DNA of 39,436 nucleotides from Alphaproteobacteria bacterium. Lineage in GTDB: Bacteria; Pseudomonadota; Alphaproteobacteria; UBA9219. The notes below the pieces were generated by a model that was not told where the DNA came from, searched no databases, and saw only the letters and a list, made by a program, of their open reading frames with translations. Every line of letters begins with the position of its first letter. Position 1 is the first letter of the stretch. Below, piece after piece: positions 16,898 to 25,032 of the stretch. The translations under genes and the position numbers were made by a program. The stretch spans positions 1 through 39,436 of the forward strand of contig JAQUPC010000005.1 of assembly GCA_028716765.1 (NCBI GenBank), written 5' to 3'.

Positions 16898-18046
16898 CTA
16901 TTGAAACCGCTGGTTCACGATCTGGCCGTCCCGCGTCAGCGTTACGGCCTTGATGATCTCGTCGTCCCAGTTGACGGACAACTGTCCGCCCGACTCGGCC
17001 GAGATAAGTGCGACGAGGTTCAAGACATTACGTGCATACAACGATGAAGCGTCGACGGCAATCCTGCTCGGCACATTGCGGTGCCCGACGATTTTAACGC
17101 CGTTTACGACGACGACCTTGCCTGCCTCGCTCAATTCGCAATTTCCGCCCTGCTCCACGGCCAAATCGACGATAACCGATCCCGTTTTCATCGTCTGGAC
17201 CATAGCCTCGGATATAAGCACCGGAGCCGCACGCCCCGGTATGAGCGCCGTGCAAATGACCACATCCTGTTTCTTGACGGTCTCGGCGATGAGCGCGGCT
17301 TGCTGTCGCTTATAGTCTTCGCTCATCTCCCTGGCGTAGCCGCCCGATGTTTCCGCCTGCTTCGTTTCCTCGGTCTCGACCATAACGAACGCCGCGCCAA
17401 GGCTTTGGACCTGCTCGCGCGCCGCCGGACGTACATCGGTGCCGGAAACGATCGCGCCTAACCGCCGCGCCGTCGCGATCGCCTGAAGCCCGGCGACGCC
17501 CGCCCCCATGACCAGAACGCGCGCCGGAGCCACCGTTCCCGCTGCTGTCATCATCATGGGAAATCCGCGCCCGAACTCCCATGCCGCGTCGATCACGGCT
17601 CTGTAGCCCGCAAGATTGGATTGGCTCGACAAAACGTCCATGCCCTGCGCGCGCGTAATGCGCGGGATAAGTTCCATCGACATGGCCGTCACATGATTTT
17701 CCGCGTAGAGCGCTATGTCGCCAACGGCCGCATAGGGATTCAGCATGCCGATGAGCAAAGCCCCGGGCTTGAGCAAGCCGATTTCGTCTACGCCCTCTCC
17801 GGAACTCATAGGGCGCTGGACCTTCAGCACAATATCGGCGCCGAAAAGCGTCGCCTCCGCGTTTGGAGCCATCACGGCTCCTGCGGCCTCATAAAGATAA
17901 TCCGGGAAAGAGGATTCGATGCCCGCTCCCGTTTCCACGACGACTTCATAACCGAGAGCACGGTATTTCTTGACCGCATCGGGCGTTACCGCGACACGCT
18001 TTTCATACGCGCGCCGCTCTTTGGGAACAGCAATCCTCATATTCAT
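16898..18046 (-). CDS. pntAA: NAD(P) transhydrogenase, alpha subunit part 1 (NAD-binding)
   Basis: This 382-residue soluble protein is domain I of the transhydrogenase, which binds NAD(H). It is related to alanine dehydrogenase. The N-terminus MRIAVPKERRAYEKRVAVTP is conserved, as are MSMELIPRITRAQGMDVLSS, the Rossmann glycine motif VLVMGAGVAGLQAIATARRLGA, the ARE-Q-V loop following VSGTDVRPAAREQV, and the mobile loop region with GYAREMS. It lacks the C-terminal membrane helices, which are encoded by pntAB. Two Met codons are close together (18046 and 18040); neither has a clear ribosome site. It is 76 bases downstream of the ABC1-kinase gene on the same strand. Confidence 0.96.
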   Translation of the reverse strand: MNMRIAVPKERRAYEKRVAVTPDAVKKYRALGYEVVVETGAGIESSFPDYLYEAAGAVMAPNAEATLFGADIVLKVQRPMSSGEGVDEIGLLKPGALLIGMLNPYAAVGDIALYAENHVTAMSMELIPRITRAQGMDVLSSQSNLAGYRAVIDAAWEFGRGFPMMMTAAGTVAPARVLVMGAGVAGLQAIATARRLGAIVSGTDVRPAAREQVQSLGAAFVMVETEETKQAETSGGYAREMSEDYKRQQAALIAETVKKQDVVICTALIPGRAAPVLISEAMVQTMKTGSVIVDLAVEQGGNCELSEAGKVVVVNGVKIVGHRNVPSRIAVDASSLYARNVLNLVALISAESGGQLSVNWDDEIIKAVTLTRDGQIVNQRFQ

Positions 18047-18122
18047 CTAGGCAAAACACTAAACCGGGAAGGAATCGTAACGAGAGCGCCAATCTGCCCT
18101 ATTTGATGCTGGCTGTGAAGGG

Positions 18123-19571
18123 CTAAGAGGAAGAATCCGCCGATAAACCTATCGCCCTCAAGGCCTTGTGTTGCCGGCTTGCCATCATCCTTGCATCGAA
18201 ATCGCTGACGAGATCGTTAAACAGCCTGTGCCAGTTGACCTTGGCTCTCAGGCGCAAAAAGACGGAGCCGAGCCCGAGAGACGCGCGGTCGATAAAAACG
18301 AATTCCCGGGGAATGTTCACGCCGCCGATTTTCCGCAATTCGCGATGAACCCTGAACGCCGTTTCCCGTCCATAAAGCCCGGAGTTTGTTTCTTCGATGA
18401 GACGCGCTTTATCTTCCAGAATTGGCGCATAGATAAATTGGGCCCAGATATTAAGAGCGTCGATTAACTCTTTGTTCGGATTGCTAAATCCCCAAGCTTT
18501 ATAGGCCTCGACGGCCAAATCCCGTTCACCGTCACGCAGCGCGTGATAGAGCTGGATTACGCCCTTAACAAGTTCCGGCCTGAAAATACGCACGCAACCG
18601 AAATCCAGCAAATTGATGCTGTTATCGGGCCGCACAATATAATTGCCGAGATGCGGATCGCCGTGAATAATGCCGTAGTAGTAGAAAGGCGCGTACCACG
18701 CGCGGAACATGTTGATGGCTATGGCGTTGCGGTCGTTGAGCGGCCTTTTATCGGCGGCATCGGCCAACCGTTCGCCTTCAAGCCATGTCATCGTCAACAA
18801 CCTGTCTGTGGACAGCTTATCGACCACTTCGGGTACATGTGCGTCCTTTAAATCCCTCTCCACTTGCGGGAGAGGATGCAAAATCTTGTCGTTACGCAGT
18901 AACGGCTTAGATTTTGCTGGTGAGGGGGTTTCTTTTTCCGGCTGAGCTCCAAACATATACCGGTACAATCGTATGTGCTTTGCCTCGCGCACATAATCCA
19001 GTTCCTCGCGCATGCGGGCAGCGATTTCCGCCTGAATCTGTTTTGTCGAAATGGTGCGGTCGAAACGCTCGAAAATAGCCAGCACCAATTGCAGCTGTTT
19101 TAAATCGGCCTCGACGACTGAAGACATATCGGGGTATTGCAATTTGCAGGCAAGCTTACGCCCGTCCAAGCCTACGGCGCGATGCACCTGACCCAACGAT
19201 GCCGCGTGCGCGGCTTCAGGCTCGAAGCTTTTGAATTTTTTTTGCCAGTCAGGCCCAAGCTCGGCCGTCATGCGCCGCTTGACGAACGGCCAGCCCATCG
19301 GCGGCGCATCGGCCTGAAGGTGCGCCAACTCGTCGGCGTATTCTTTCGGAATGATGTCAGGAATAGCGGCGAGAAGCTGCGCCACCTTCATAACCGGCCC
19401 CTTCAGGCCGCCAAGCGATTTCCCTAACAACACGGCCCGTTCCCGGCGGGTTTTCTTTATGCCGAGAACTTTCTCTCCGGCCAGACGCGCGCCCGCCCCG
19501 GCGACGGCTTTCGAAACTTTGGCATAGCGCACCGCGCGCTTGCGGAGGGTGTTGGAGTCGCGTATGGGCAT
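18123..19571 (-). CDS. ABC1/UbiB-family atypical kinase with an in-frame palindromic-repeat insertion
   Basis: A 482-residue protein of the ABC1/ADCK/UbiB family, atypical kinase-like ATPases linked to ubiquinone and lipid metabolism. Family signs: GPVMKVAQLLAAIPDIIP (the K-x-G-Q-like segment, here with Ala in place of Gly), HAASLGQVHRAV (alanine-rich nucleotide loop), IIHGDPHLGNYIV (catalytic loop) and LLDFGCVRIF (metal-binding DFG). Residues about 214-241 (SPAKSKPLLRNDKILHPLP and neighbours) do not belong to the family fold and coincide with a palindromic DNA element at 18850-18931; the family sequence resumes at HVPEVVDKLSTDRLLTMTW. The reading frame is intact across it. There are no C-terminal membrane helices, unlike classical UbiB. 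The start is 5 bases after the stop of the ATPase gene, with no clear ribosome site. Confidence 0.9.
   Translation of the reverse strand: MPIRDSNTLRKRAVRYAKVSKAVAGAGARLAGEKVLGIKKTRRERAVLLGKSLGGLKGPVMKVAQLLAAIPDIIPKEYADELAHLQADAPPMGWPFVKRRMTAELGPDWQKKFKSFEPEAAHAASLGQVHRAVGLDGRKLACKLQYPDMSSVVEADLKQLQLVLAIFERFDRTISTKQIQAEIAARMREELDYVREAKHIRLYRYMFGAQPEKETPSPAKSKPLLRNDKILHPLPQVERDLKDAHVPEVVDKLSTDRLLTMTWLEGERLADAADKRPLNDRNAIAINMFRAWYAPFYYYGIIHGDPHLGNYIVRPDNSINLLDFGCVRIFRPELVKGVIQLYHALRDGERDLAVEAYKAWGFSNPNKELIDALNIWAQFIYAPILEDKARLIEETNSGLYGRETAFRVHRELRKIGGVNIPREFVFIDRASLGLGSVFLRLRAKVNWHRLFNDLVSDFDARMMASRQHKALRAIGLSADSSS
18850..18931. repeat. Palindromic repeat element inside the ABC1-kinase gene
   Basis: An approximately 82-bp element with nested palindromes. 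Hairpin 1 is CCTCTCC/GGAGAGG (18855-18861 and 18869-18875). Hairpin 2 has outer arms GCAAAATCT/AGATTTTGC (18878-18886 and 18909-18917) and inner arms GTTAC/GTAAC (18891-18895 and 18899-18903) around a 3-base loop. The ends (CCCTCTCC on the left, GGTGAGGGG on the right) are imperfect inverted repeats of each other. Such CCCTCTCC...GGTGAGGG palindromes occur as intergenic repeats in many proteobacteria; here the element is translated in frame. I found no second copy in this window. Confidence 0.8.
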
Positions 19572-19576
19572 AAATT

Positions 19577-21163
19577 TTATAGTCTTCTATAATTCTTACT
19601 AGCCAGATCCCGTGCTGTCAGCGTCACTTGTCGAACTTTTAGTCCCCCCTCAGAGACGACATCAATTTGACCATCTATAATTTTTCGCCCAAACAAGGGC
19701 GACATATCATCAAAATGTTCCCTGATTAATGCGAGTCGTTGTTCTTCTGTTGTTGTAGGGACAAAAACATCCTCAATGGTTTTCCTCAAAACCCGGCATC
19801 GCACTCTTGTGTTATCGCCATAATTCGCCCAGAAGAAAACGCTGCCATCATAACCATCTATGTATACTTCATCCTTGCCGTCGTATGAAATCTTCATATT
19901 AAACTTCCACATACTTTCAAGCGGCATGGCCACCATATCGTCACTGAAGGGAACTGTGTCCCTCCCTAGATATAACACAATGCCACGCGAAAAATTCTTT
20001 CCCGCGTGTTCTCTGAGCGTCTTCAACCCGGAAAAGTCATCAGGTCCTACCGAATCCCGGCTCTTGACTTCGACGCCAATCAGTTTGCCGTTCCGGCGCT
20101 CGATGATAAAATCCACTTCCTTGTTATCGTGAGTCCGATAATGGTAAAGCGCTCCGCCATCGATGATCGTCGATAGTTGTTTAGTCAATTCCGAAGCAAC
20201 AAAGTTCTCCAGCACATGACCAAACAAACCGGGGTTTTGCCGTTGCAAACTCTCCAAATTCACGCCTAATTGATGGCAAAGTAGCGCTGTATCGGCAAAA
20301 AACAACTTTGGTGATTTGACAAGACGTTTACCGATATTCCTGTACCAAGGAGGCACCAGTGTGATCAGGAAAAGCTGCTGTAACAGGGTACGATAACGGC
20401 GGTATGTGACGGCATTAAGCTTGGCATCACGAGCGCAATCGGCATCATTAAGCAAACCGCCCGCACGAGCGGCGAGAATTTTCACGATATTTGGCAGCGC
20501 CGGTATTTTCTCGATCTCCGCCAGTTGCCGCACATCGCGTTGCAGCAACGTGGTCAAATAACCGTCAAGCCACAAGGCACTGCTTTTTTCTGGTTCAGTT
20601 GCGATCTCAGGATAAGTTGTTTTATGGATAATTTCACCCATTGCGCGCTGGTCACTCTTTAGCGCATCGCCCTTTTTGAACGCTATTTCCTGATCAAACC
20701 AGCCATTGATAACCGGTCTGCCATTTCCCAGGGATTCAACCGCTGAAAACGGGAAAAGCGAAAGAACAGCCATTCGGCCTACGAGCGCGTCGGCAAGTTT
20801 TGGCAGCGCCATGATGTTCGCCGATCCCGTAAGCAAAAAACGTCCATAGGCGCCGGCATGGTCATGAGCGCGCCGTTCATCAATCAAAAGCTTAAGCACA
20901 CGGAAAATTTCCGGCACCATCTGAACTTCATCGATAATGACAGGCTTGGTGAATTGCCGTAAAAACCCTTCGGGATCGTTGGCAGCGGCTGATAACGTAG
21001 TTATATCGTCAAACGTGACATAATCCGCCTTAAGATATGTTTGCGCTATATGCCGCACCAAGGTGCTCTTGCCAGCCTGCCGCGGACCGTTTAAAAATAC
21101 GGCGGGCATGGACGAGAGCCCTTCTTTGACAAGGGTTTCTACAGCACGATTAAAATATTTCAT
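19577..21163 (-). CDS. DUF4143-type AAA ATPase with extra C-terminal domain
   Basis: A 528-residue protein of the widespread ATPase family with an N-terminal AAA domain and a C-terminal DUF4143 domain. Walker A is GPRQAGKS (26-33), Walker B is PVIIDEVQMVP (74-84), and LLTGSANIMAL (110-120) is sensor-like. The DUF4143 part includes a PD-(D/E)XK nuclease-like pattern (KEVDFIIERRNGKLIGVEVK, 348-367). The family normally ends near residue 420; here about 108 further residues follow (DEVYIDGYDGSVFFWANYGD and beyond), perhaps a DUF1488-like domain, which I hold loosely. The biological role of the family is not established; such genes are mobile. The gene is AT-richer than its neighbours and lies between fabG and the ABC1 kinase. 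Confidence 0.88.
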   Translation of the reverse strand: MKYFNRAVETLVKEGLSSMPAVFLNGPRQAGKSTLVRHIAQTYLKADYVTFDDITTLSAAANDPEGFLRQFTKPVIIDEVQMVPEIFRVLKLLIDERRAHDHAGAYGRFLLTGSANIMALPKLADALVGRMAVLSLFPFSAVESLGNGRPVINGWFDQEIAFKKGDALKSDQRAMGEIIHKTTYPEIATEPEKSSALWLDGYLTTLLQRDVRQLAEIEKIPALPNIVKILAARAGGLLNDADCARDAKLNAVTYRRYRTLLQQLFLITLVPPWYRNIGKRLVKSPKLFFADTALLCHQLGVNLESLQRQNPGLFGHVLENFVASELTKQLSTIIDGGALYHYRTHDNKEVDFIIERRNGKLIGVEVKSRDSVGPDDFSGLKTLREHAGKNFSRGIVLYLGRDTVPFSDDMVAMPLESMWKFNMKISYDGKDEVYIDGYDGSVFFWANYGDNTRVRCRVLRKTIEDVFVPTTTEEQRLALIREHFDDMSPLFGRKIIDGQIDVVSEGGLKVRQVTLTARDLASKNYRRL

Positions 21164-21164
21164 G

Positions 21165-21199
21165 TTGTAAAATATAACACTAACTGTTATATTTTACAA
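21165..21199. promoter_or_regulatory. 15-bp perfect inverted repeat directly before the ATPase start codon
   Basis: Arms TTGTAAAATATAACA (21165-21179) and TGTTATATTTTACAA (21185-21199) flank a 5-base loop CTAAC. It starts one base upstream of the ATG at 21163. The half-site TATAACA recurs further upstream (about 21214-21222), and TATAAT occurs on the minus strand near 21205-21212, so this is a promoter-operator region or an mRNA hairpin that would hide the ribosome site. Confidence 0.65.
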
Positions 21200-21232
21200 T
21201 AATATTATAACGCATTGTTATATCTCATTTTT

Positions 21233-21976
21233 TTATATCATCGCCATGCCGCCGTTGACGTGGATCGTCTGGCCGGTGATGTAGCGCGCTTCCTCGCTGG
21301 CGAGGAAGGCTATGGCGGCGGCGACGTCTTTCGGCTCGCCGAGGTAGCCGAGCGGAATGTTCGCCAGCATCCTGGCTTTCTGGTCTTCCGTCAGCTTGTC
21401 GGTCATCGGCGTAACGATGAAGCCGGGCGCGACGCAATTGACCGTCACGTTGCGCGGCGCCATTTCCTGCGCCAGCGATTTGCTCATCGCGACAAGCCCG
21501 CCCTTGGACGCGGCGTAATTCGCCTGCCCCGCGTTGCCCATCGCGCCCACGACCGACGCGATGCCGACGATACGGCCCCAGCGGCGGCTCATCATGCCTT
21601 TCAAAACGGCGCGGGAAAGGCGGAACGCCGCCGACAGGTTGACGTTGATGACAAGATCCCAATCTTCGTCCTTCATGCGCATGGATAACCCGTCGCGCGT
21701 CAGGCCGGCGTTGTTGATGAGGATGTCCACGCCGCCGCCCAATTGTTCCTCGGCGTCCTTGAGAAGCGCGGGCGGCACGGCGGGATCGGTCAGGTTGCCC
21801 GTGACGACGAAGGCCTTGCCGCCGCCAAGTTCCTTCTGAAATTCCTTCAACGTCTCCATGTTCATGTCGGCCAACACGACGCGCGCGCCTTGCTCCACAA
21901 GCGTCCGGGCGATCACTTTCCCCAAGCCGCCGGTGGCTCCCGTCAGAAGAGCGTTTTTGCCGTTCAATTGAAACAT
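21233..21976 (-). CDS. fabG: 3-oxoacyl-[acyl-carrier-protein] reductase FabG
   Basis: FabG reduces beta-ketoacyl-ACP with NADPH in the fatty-acid elongation cycle. This 247-residue classical short-chain dehydrogenase has the cofactor motif TGATGGLG (12-19), NNAGLTRD, the catalytic Ser region SVVGAMGNAGQ, the catalytic Tyr-Lys in YAASKGG, and the end CVAPGFIVTPMT and HVNGGMAMI, typical of FabG proper. The frame is open upstream to 22372, but the true start MFQLNGKNALLTG at 21976 is two bases after the kinase stop. In many alphaproteobacteria fabG is followed by acpP and fabF; here it is followed by the ATPase instead. Confidence 0.94.
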   Translation of the reverse strand: MFQLNGKNALLTGATGGLGKVIARTLVEQGARVVLADMNMETLKEFQKELGGGKAFVVTGNLTDPAVPPALLKDAEEQLGGGVDILINNAGLTRDGLSMRMKDEDWDLVINVNLSAAFRLSRAVLKGMMSRRWGRIVGIASVVGAMGNAGQANYAASKGGLVAMSKSLAQEMAPRNVTVNCVAPGFIVTPMTDKLTEDQKARMLANIPLGYLGEPKDVAAAIAFLASEEARYITGQTIHVNGGMAMI

Positions 21977-21978
21977 GG

Positions 21979-22956
21979 TCAGTTTCCTTTCCCTATTGTT
22001 ATGTCCATTGGCCGCGTAGGACGCGCGCCGATCTCGCCGAGTATGGCCAGCGCCGACCGCACCCCGAGTTGCAAACTTTCCCCGATGCCGGCATTCCGCG
22101 ACAACCCGAATAATAGACCGGCCGTAAAGGCATCGCCAGCCCCCACCGAACTTACGAAAACGGGCGGTTTTTGGCCGGGAACGCTTACCGTTTCCGTTTG
22201 CGATCTCGCCTCGGCGCCGCGCGCGCCCATCGTAGTGACGACAAGCTGTCCGGGCTTGTGGGGCAAGGGAACGGCTTTTTGAAAGGATGTCTGCTCGGCC
22301 TCGTTGCCGATCACAAGATCGGCCATGCCCGCAATGAAGCGGGCTCTCTCGCCATGCCCCTCTTCGAGCCACGCATTGACGTTATGAAGACTCACGACAA
22401 GCCGCGTTTTTCCTTTCGCGGCTGAAAAAGCTTCGCGGATCACGGGCTCGGCGGCCGAACGGGTCAACAACTCGGCGTCGATCATGAAAAATTCGGCCGC
22501 CGCGAAATCGAAGCCTGCAAAGTCGCCCGGAGAATAAGAGTCGGCGCAACCGTGATGCGTGGCAAAACTGCGCTGGCCGTCCTCCGTCAGAAGGCAAAGG
22601 CAAGTCGCCGACATGCCCTCGGCGGCCAGCGGATCGCAGCAAAGCTTAACACCGCGCTGATCGAAGTCATCGAGAAAGAAACGGCCAACGTCGTCGCGTC
22701 CCACTTTGCCGAAAAACCCGGCCTTACCGCCAAGCGCCGCGACAATGGAAATCGCGTTGGCCGCCGTTCCTCCGGCCGCCATCTGCGCGTCTTTCAGGTG
22801 AGAGCGAATGTGTTGCAAGGTTTCGGCGTCAAACGCCTTCCCGGCGTCAAGGGGAATGCCGTGCTCGTCAAGGAAAGCATGGGTAACGTGGGCAATGATA
22901 TCCGTGAACGTCCGCCCTGCCGCGACGGCGCAATATTTTTCATTTTGTGCGGACAT
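21979..22956 (-). CDS. PfkB-family sugar/nucleoside kinase
   Basis: A 325-residue ribokinase-fold kinase. The PfkB signatures are GGTAANAISIVAALGGKAGF near the N-terminus (first signature region) and SSVGAGDAFTAGLLFGL near residue 270, where the Asp of GAGD is the catalytic base. It resembles the adenosine-kinase-like PfkB proteins common in alphaproteobacteria (VAAGRTFTDIIA start, DDVGRFFLDDF). The phosphate acceptor cannot be told from sequence. It lies between fabD (13 bases upstream) and fabG (2 bases downstream), so it is cotranscribed with fatty-acid genes. A metabolic link between the kinase and fatty-acid initiation is not obvious. Confidence 0.88.
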   Translation of the reverse strand: MSAQNEKYCAVAAGRTFTDIIAHVTHAFLDEHGIPLDAGKAFDAETLQHIRSHLKDAQMAAGGTAANAISIVAALGGKAGFFGKVGRDDVGRFFLDDFDQRGVKLCCDPLAAEGMSATCLCLLTEDGQRSFATHHGCADSYSPGDFAGFDFAAAEFFMIDAELLTRSAAEPVIREAFSAAKGKTRLVVSLHNVNAWLEEGHGERARFIAGMADLVIGNEAEQTSFQKAVPLPHKPGQLVVTTMGARGAEARSQTETVSVPGQKPPVFVSSVGAGDAFTAGLLFGLSRNAGIGESLQLGVRSALAILGEIGARPTRPMDITIGKGN

Positions 22957-22969
22957 CTTTAAAAACCCG

Positions 22970-23911
22970 TCAAATCGTTTTCAAAAAAGCGTCAATATCT
23001 TCCGGCTTTTGCAGCGCGGTTGCCTTCATATCCTTGTCGATACGCTTGGCAAGGCCGGTCAAAACGGCGCCGGAGCCGCATTCCACCAGCTGCTCCACGC
23101 CCTGCTCCTTCATATACAGGACGGATTCGCGCCAGCGCACGGCGCCCGTAACCTGTTTGACCAGCAAATCGCGGATAACGTCCGGCTCTTTCGTGGCGGC
23201 AGCCGTTACGTTGCTTATCACAGGCACACAAGGTTCCTTGATAGAAAACCTTGCCAGAGCTTCCTGCATAGCCTCGGCGGCCGGCAGCATGAGGGGGCTG
23301 TGAAAAGGCGCGCTCACGGGCAGCCTGACGCTGCGCTTGTAGCCCCTTGCGGCGGCAAGGACGAGGGCCCTGTCTATGGCGGCGGTATGGCCGCTTAAAA
23401 CGACCTGTCCCGGCGCGTTGTCATTGGCGGCGATGCAAACCTCGCCCTGCGCCGCTTCTCCGGCGATCTCCTGCGCCGCCGCGATATCCGCGCCGAGAAG
23501 AGCCGCCATCGTTCCGATGCCGGCGGGAACCGCCTGCTGCATGGCCTGGCCACGGATGCGCAACAGCCGCGCGGTGTCGGCCAAAGTAAAACTGCCCGCC
23601 GCGCAAAGAGCCGCATATTCGCCTAGGCTGTGTCCCGCAACGAACTGCGCCGCGTCCGGCAAGCGAAAACCGCCCTGTTTCTCCAAAACCCTGACGACCG
23701 CCATGCTGACCATCATCAGCGCGGGCTGGGTATTGGCCGTGAGCCTGAGATCGTCCTCCGGTCCCTCGAACATAAGAGCCGAGAGTTTCTGGCCGAGCGT
23801 ATCGTCGACTTCCTGAAAAACGGCGCGCGCGTCGGCAAAAGCGTCATAAAGCGCCTTTCCCATGCCGACCTGCTGGCTGCCCTGCCCCGGAAACATAAGG
23901 GCTCGATTCAT
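22970..23911 (-). CDS. fabD: Malonyl-CoA:ACP transacylase
   Basis: FabD moves the malonyl group from CoA to acyl carrier protein to start fatty-acid elongation. The protein has 313 residues. It shows FPGQGSQQVGMG (7-18), the nucleophilic Ser95 in GHSLGEYAAL, the conserved Arg region (LRIRGQAMQQA) and the catalytic His in APFHSPLM. The C-terminus ends as usual with LTGLAKRIDKD. It is the first gene of the fabD-pfkB-fabG cluster and diverges from hldD across 116 bases. Confidence 0.95.
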   Translation of the reverse strand: MNRALMFPGQGSQQVGMGKALYDAFADARAVFQEVDDTLGQKLSALMFEGPEDDLRLTANTQPALMMVSMAVVRVLEKQGGFRLPDAAQFVAGHSLGEYAALCAAGSFTLADTARLLRIRGQAMQQAVPAGIGTMAALLGADIAAAQEIAGEAAQGEVCIAANDNAPGQVVLSGHTAAIDRALVLAAARGYKRSVRLPVSAPFHSPLMLPAAEAMQEALARFSIKEPCVPVISNVTAAATKEPDVIRDLLVKQVTGAVRWRESVLYMKEQGVEQLVECGSGAVLTGLAKRIDKDMKATALQKPEDIDAFLKTI

Positions 23912-24027
23912 GGAATCTCCCGATTTCGTTAAAACGTGCCGCCACTCAACCTGCTTGTAAAACGCCCGTCAAGCGGGTTTAATGCCGCCGTTTACCAATT
24001 TCAGAGCCCACAAGCAACATTCCAGCC

Positions 24028-25011
24028 ATGATCATCGTCACCGGCGGCGCCGGCTTCATAGGATCCAACCTCGCGGAAGCGCTCGACAAGCGCGGCGAGC
24101 GCGTAGCCATTTGCGATCGTCTCGGCACGGACGACAAATGGCGCAATCTGGCCAAGCGCGATCTGGAAGACATCGTCGCCCCGGAACGGTTAATGGATTT
24201 TCTCAATTACTACGCCGGGGACATCGAAATCGTCTTTCACATGGGGGCCATCTCGGCGACCACCGAACGCGACGCGGATCTCATCATCGAGAACAACTTC
24301 CGTCTCAGCCGTACGCTCTGGCACTGGTGCAAGGACAACGACGCGCGGTTCGTTTATGCCTCTTCGGCGGCGACTTACGGCGACGGCTCGGCAGGCTTCA
24401 AGGACGACGAAAGCATAGAAGCCCTTGCCGCTTTGCGCCCGCTCAATCCCTACGGCTGGAGCAAGCATCTGTTCGATCGCTGGGTCGCGCGCCAAAAAGG
24501 ACGCGGCGACCGCGGCCCGACGCAGACCGCCGGGCTAAAGTTCTTCAACGTCTACGGCCCGAACGAATACCACAAGGGCAGCATGCGCTCGGTCGCCGAA
24601 CAGGTTTATCCCTTCGCGCAGCGCGACGAGGCTTTCCCGCTCTTTAAATCGCATAATCCCCAATATCCCGACGGCGGCCAGCTGCGCGATTTCGTTTGGG
24701 TCGGCGATTGCGTGAACGTCATGCTGTGGCTGCTCGACAACCCGAAGGTCAACGGCCTGTTCAATCTCGGCACCGGCAAGGCTCGGAGCTTCGACGATCT
24801 GGCCAAGGCGGTTTACGCCGCCGCGGGCAAAGAGCCGAAAATTATCTACCGCGACATACCGGAAGAGCTGCGCGCGCGCTACCAGTATTTCACCGAAGCC
24901 GAAATGAACAAACTTCGCGCCGCCGGTTATACCGCGCCCTTCACGCCGCTTGAAGAAGGCGTTCGGCAGTACGTGCAAAACTATTTAATGCTGGATGACA
25001 GGTATGTGTGA
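24028..25011 (+). CDS. hldD: ADP-L-glycero-D-manno-heptose 6-epimerase
   Basis: HldD (RfaD) inverts C6 of ADP-D-glycero-D-manno-heptose, giving the precursor for the lipopolysaccharide inner core. This 327-residue SDR protein begins MIIVTGGAGFIGSNLAEAL and contains CDRLGTDDKWRNL, FHMGAISATTERDAD, SSAATYGDG, the YGWSK catalytic Tyr-Lys motif and FNVYGPNEYHKGSMRSVA, which together are diagnostic of HldD. The partner hldE lies downstream but is separated from it by a rhuM gene. hldD is divergent from fabD. No strong ribosome site is visible before the ATG. Confidence 0.95.
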   Translation: MIIVTGGAGFIGSNLAEALDKRGERVAICDRLGTDDKWRNLAKRDLEDIVAPERLMDFLNYYAGDIEIVFHMGAISATTERDADLIIENNFRLSRTLWHWCKDNDARFVYASSAATYGDGSAGFKDDESIEALAALRPLNPYGWSKHLFDRWVARQKGRGDRGPTQTAGLKFFNVYGPNEYHKGSMRSVAEQVYPFAQRDEAFPLFKSHNPQYPDGGQLRDFVWVGDCVNVMLWLLDNPKVNGLFNLGTGKARSFDDLAKAVYAAAGKEPKIIYRDIPEELRARYQYFTEAEMNKLRAAGYTAPFTPLEEGVRQYVQNYLMLDDRYV

Positions 25012-25032
25012 ATCCGTTTTCTTGGCGGCGGC

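Noticed and set aside
21977..22372. Longer fabG start inside the kinase gene
   Set aside because: The extension is Arg-rich frame shadow of the kinase; the FabG fold starts at MFQLNGKNALLTG.
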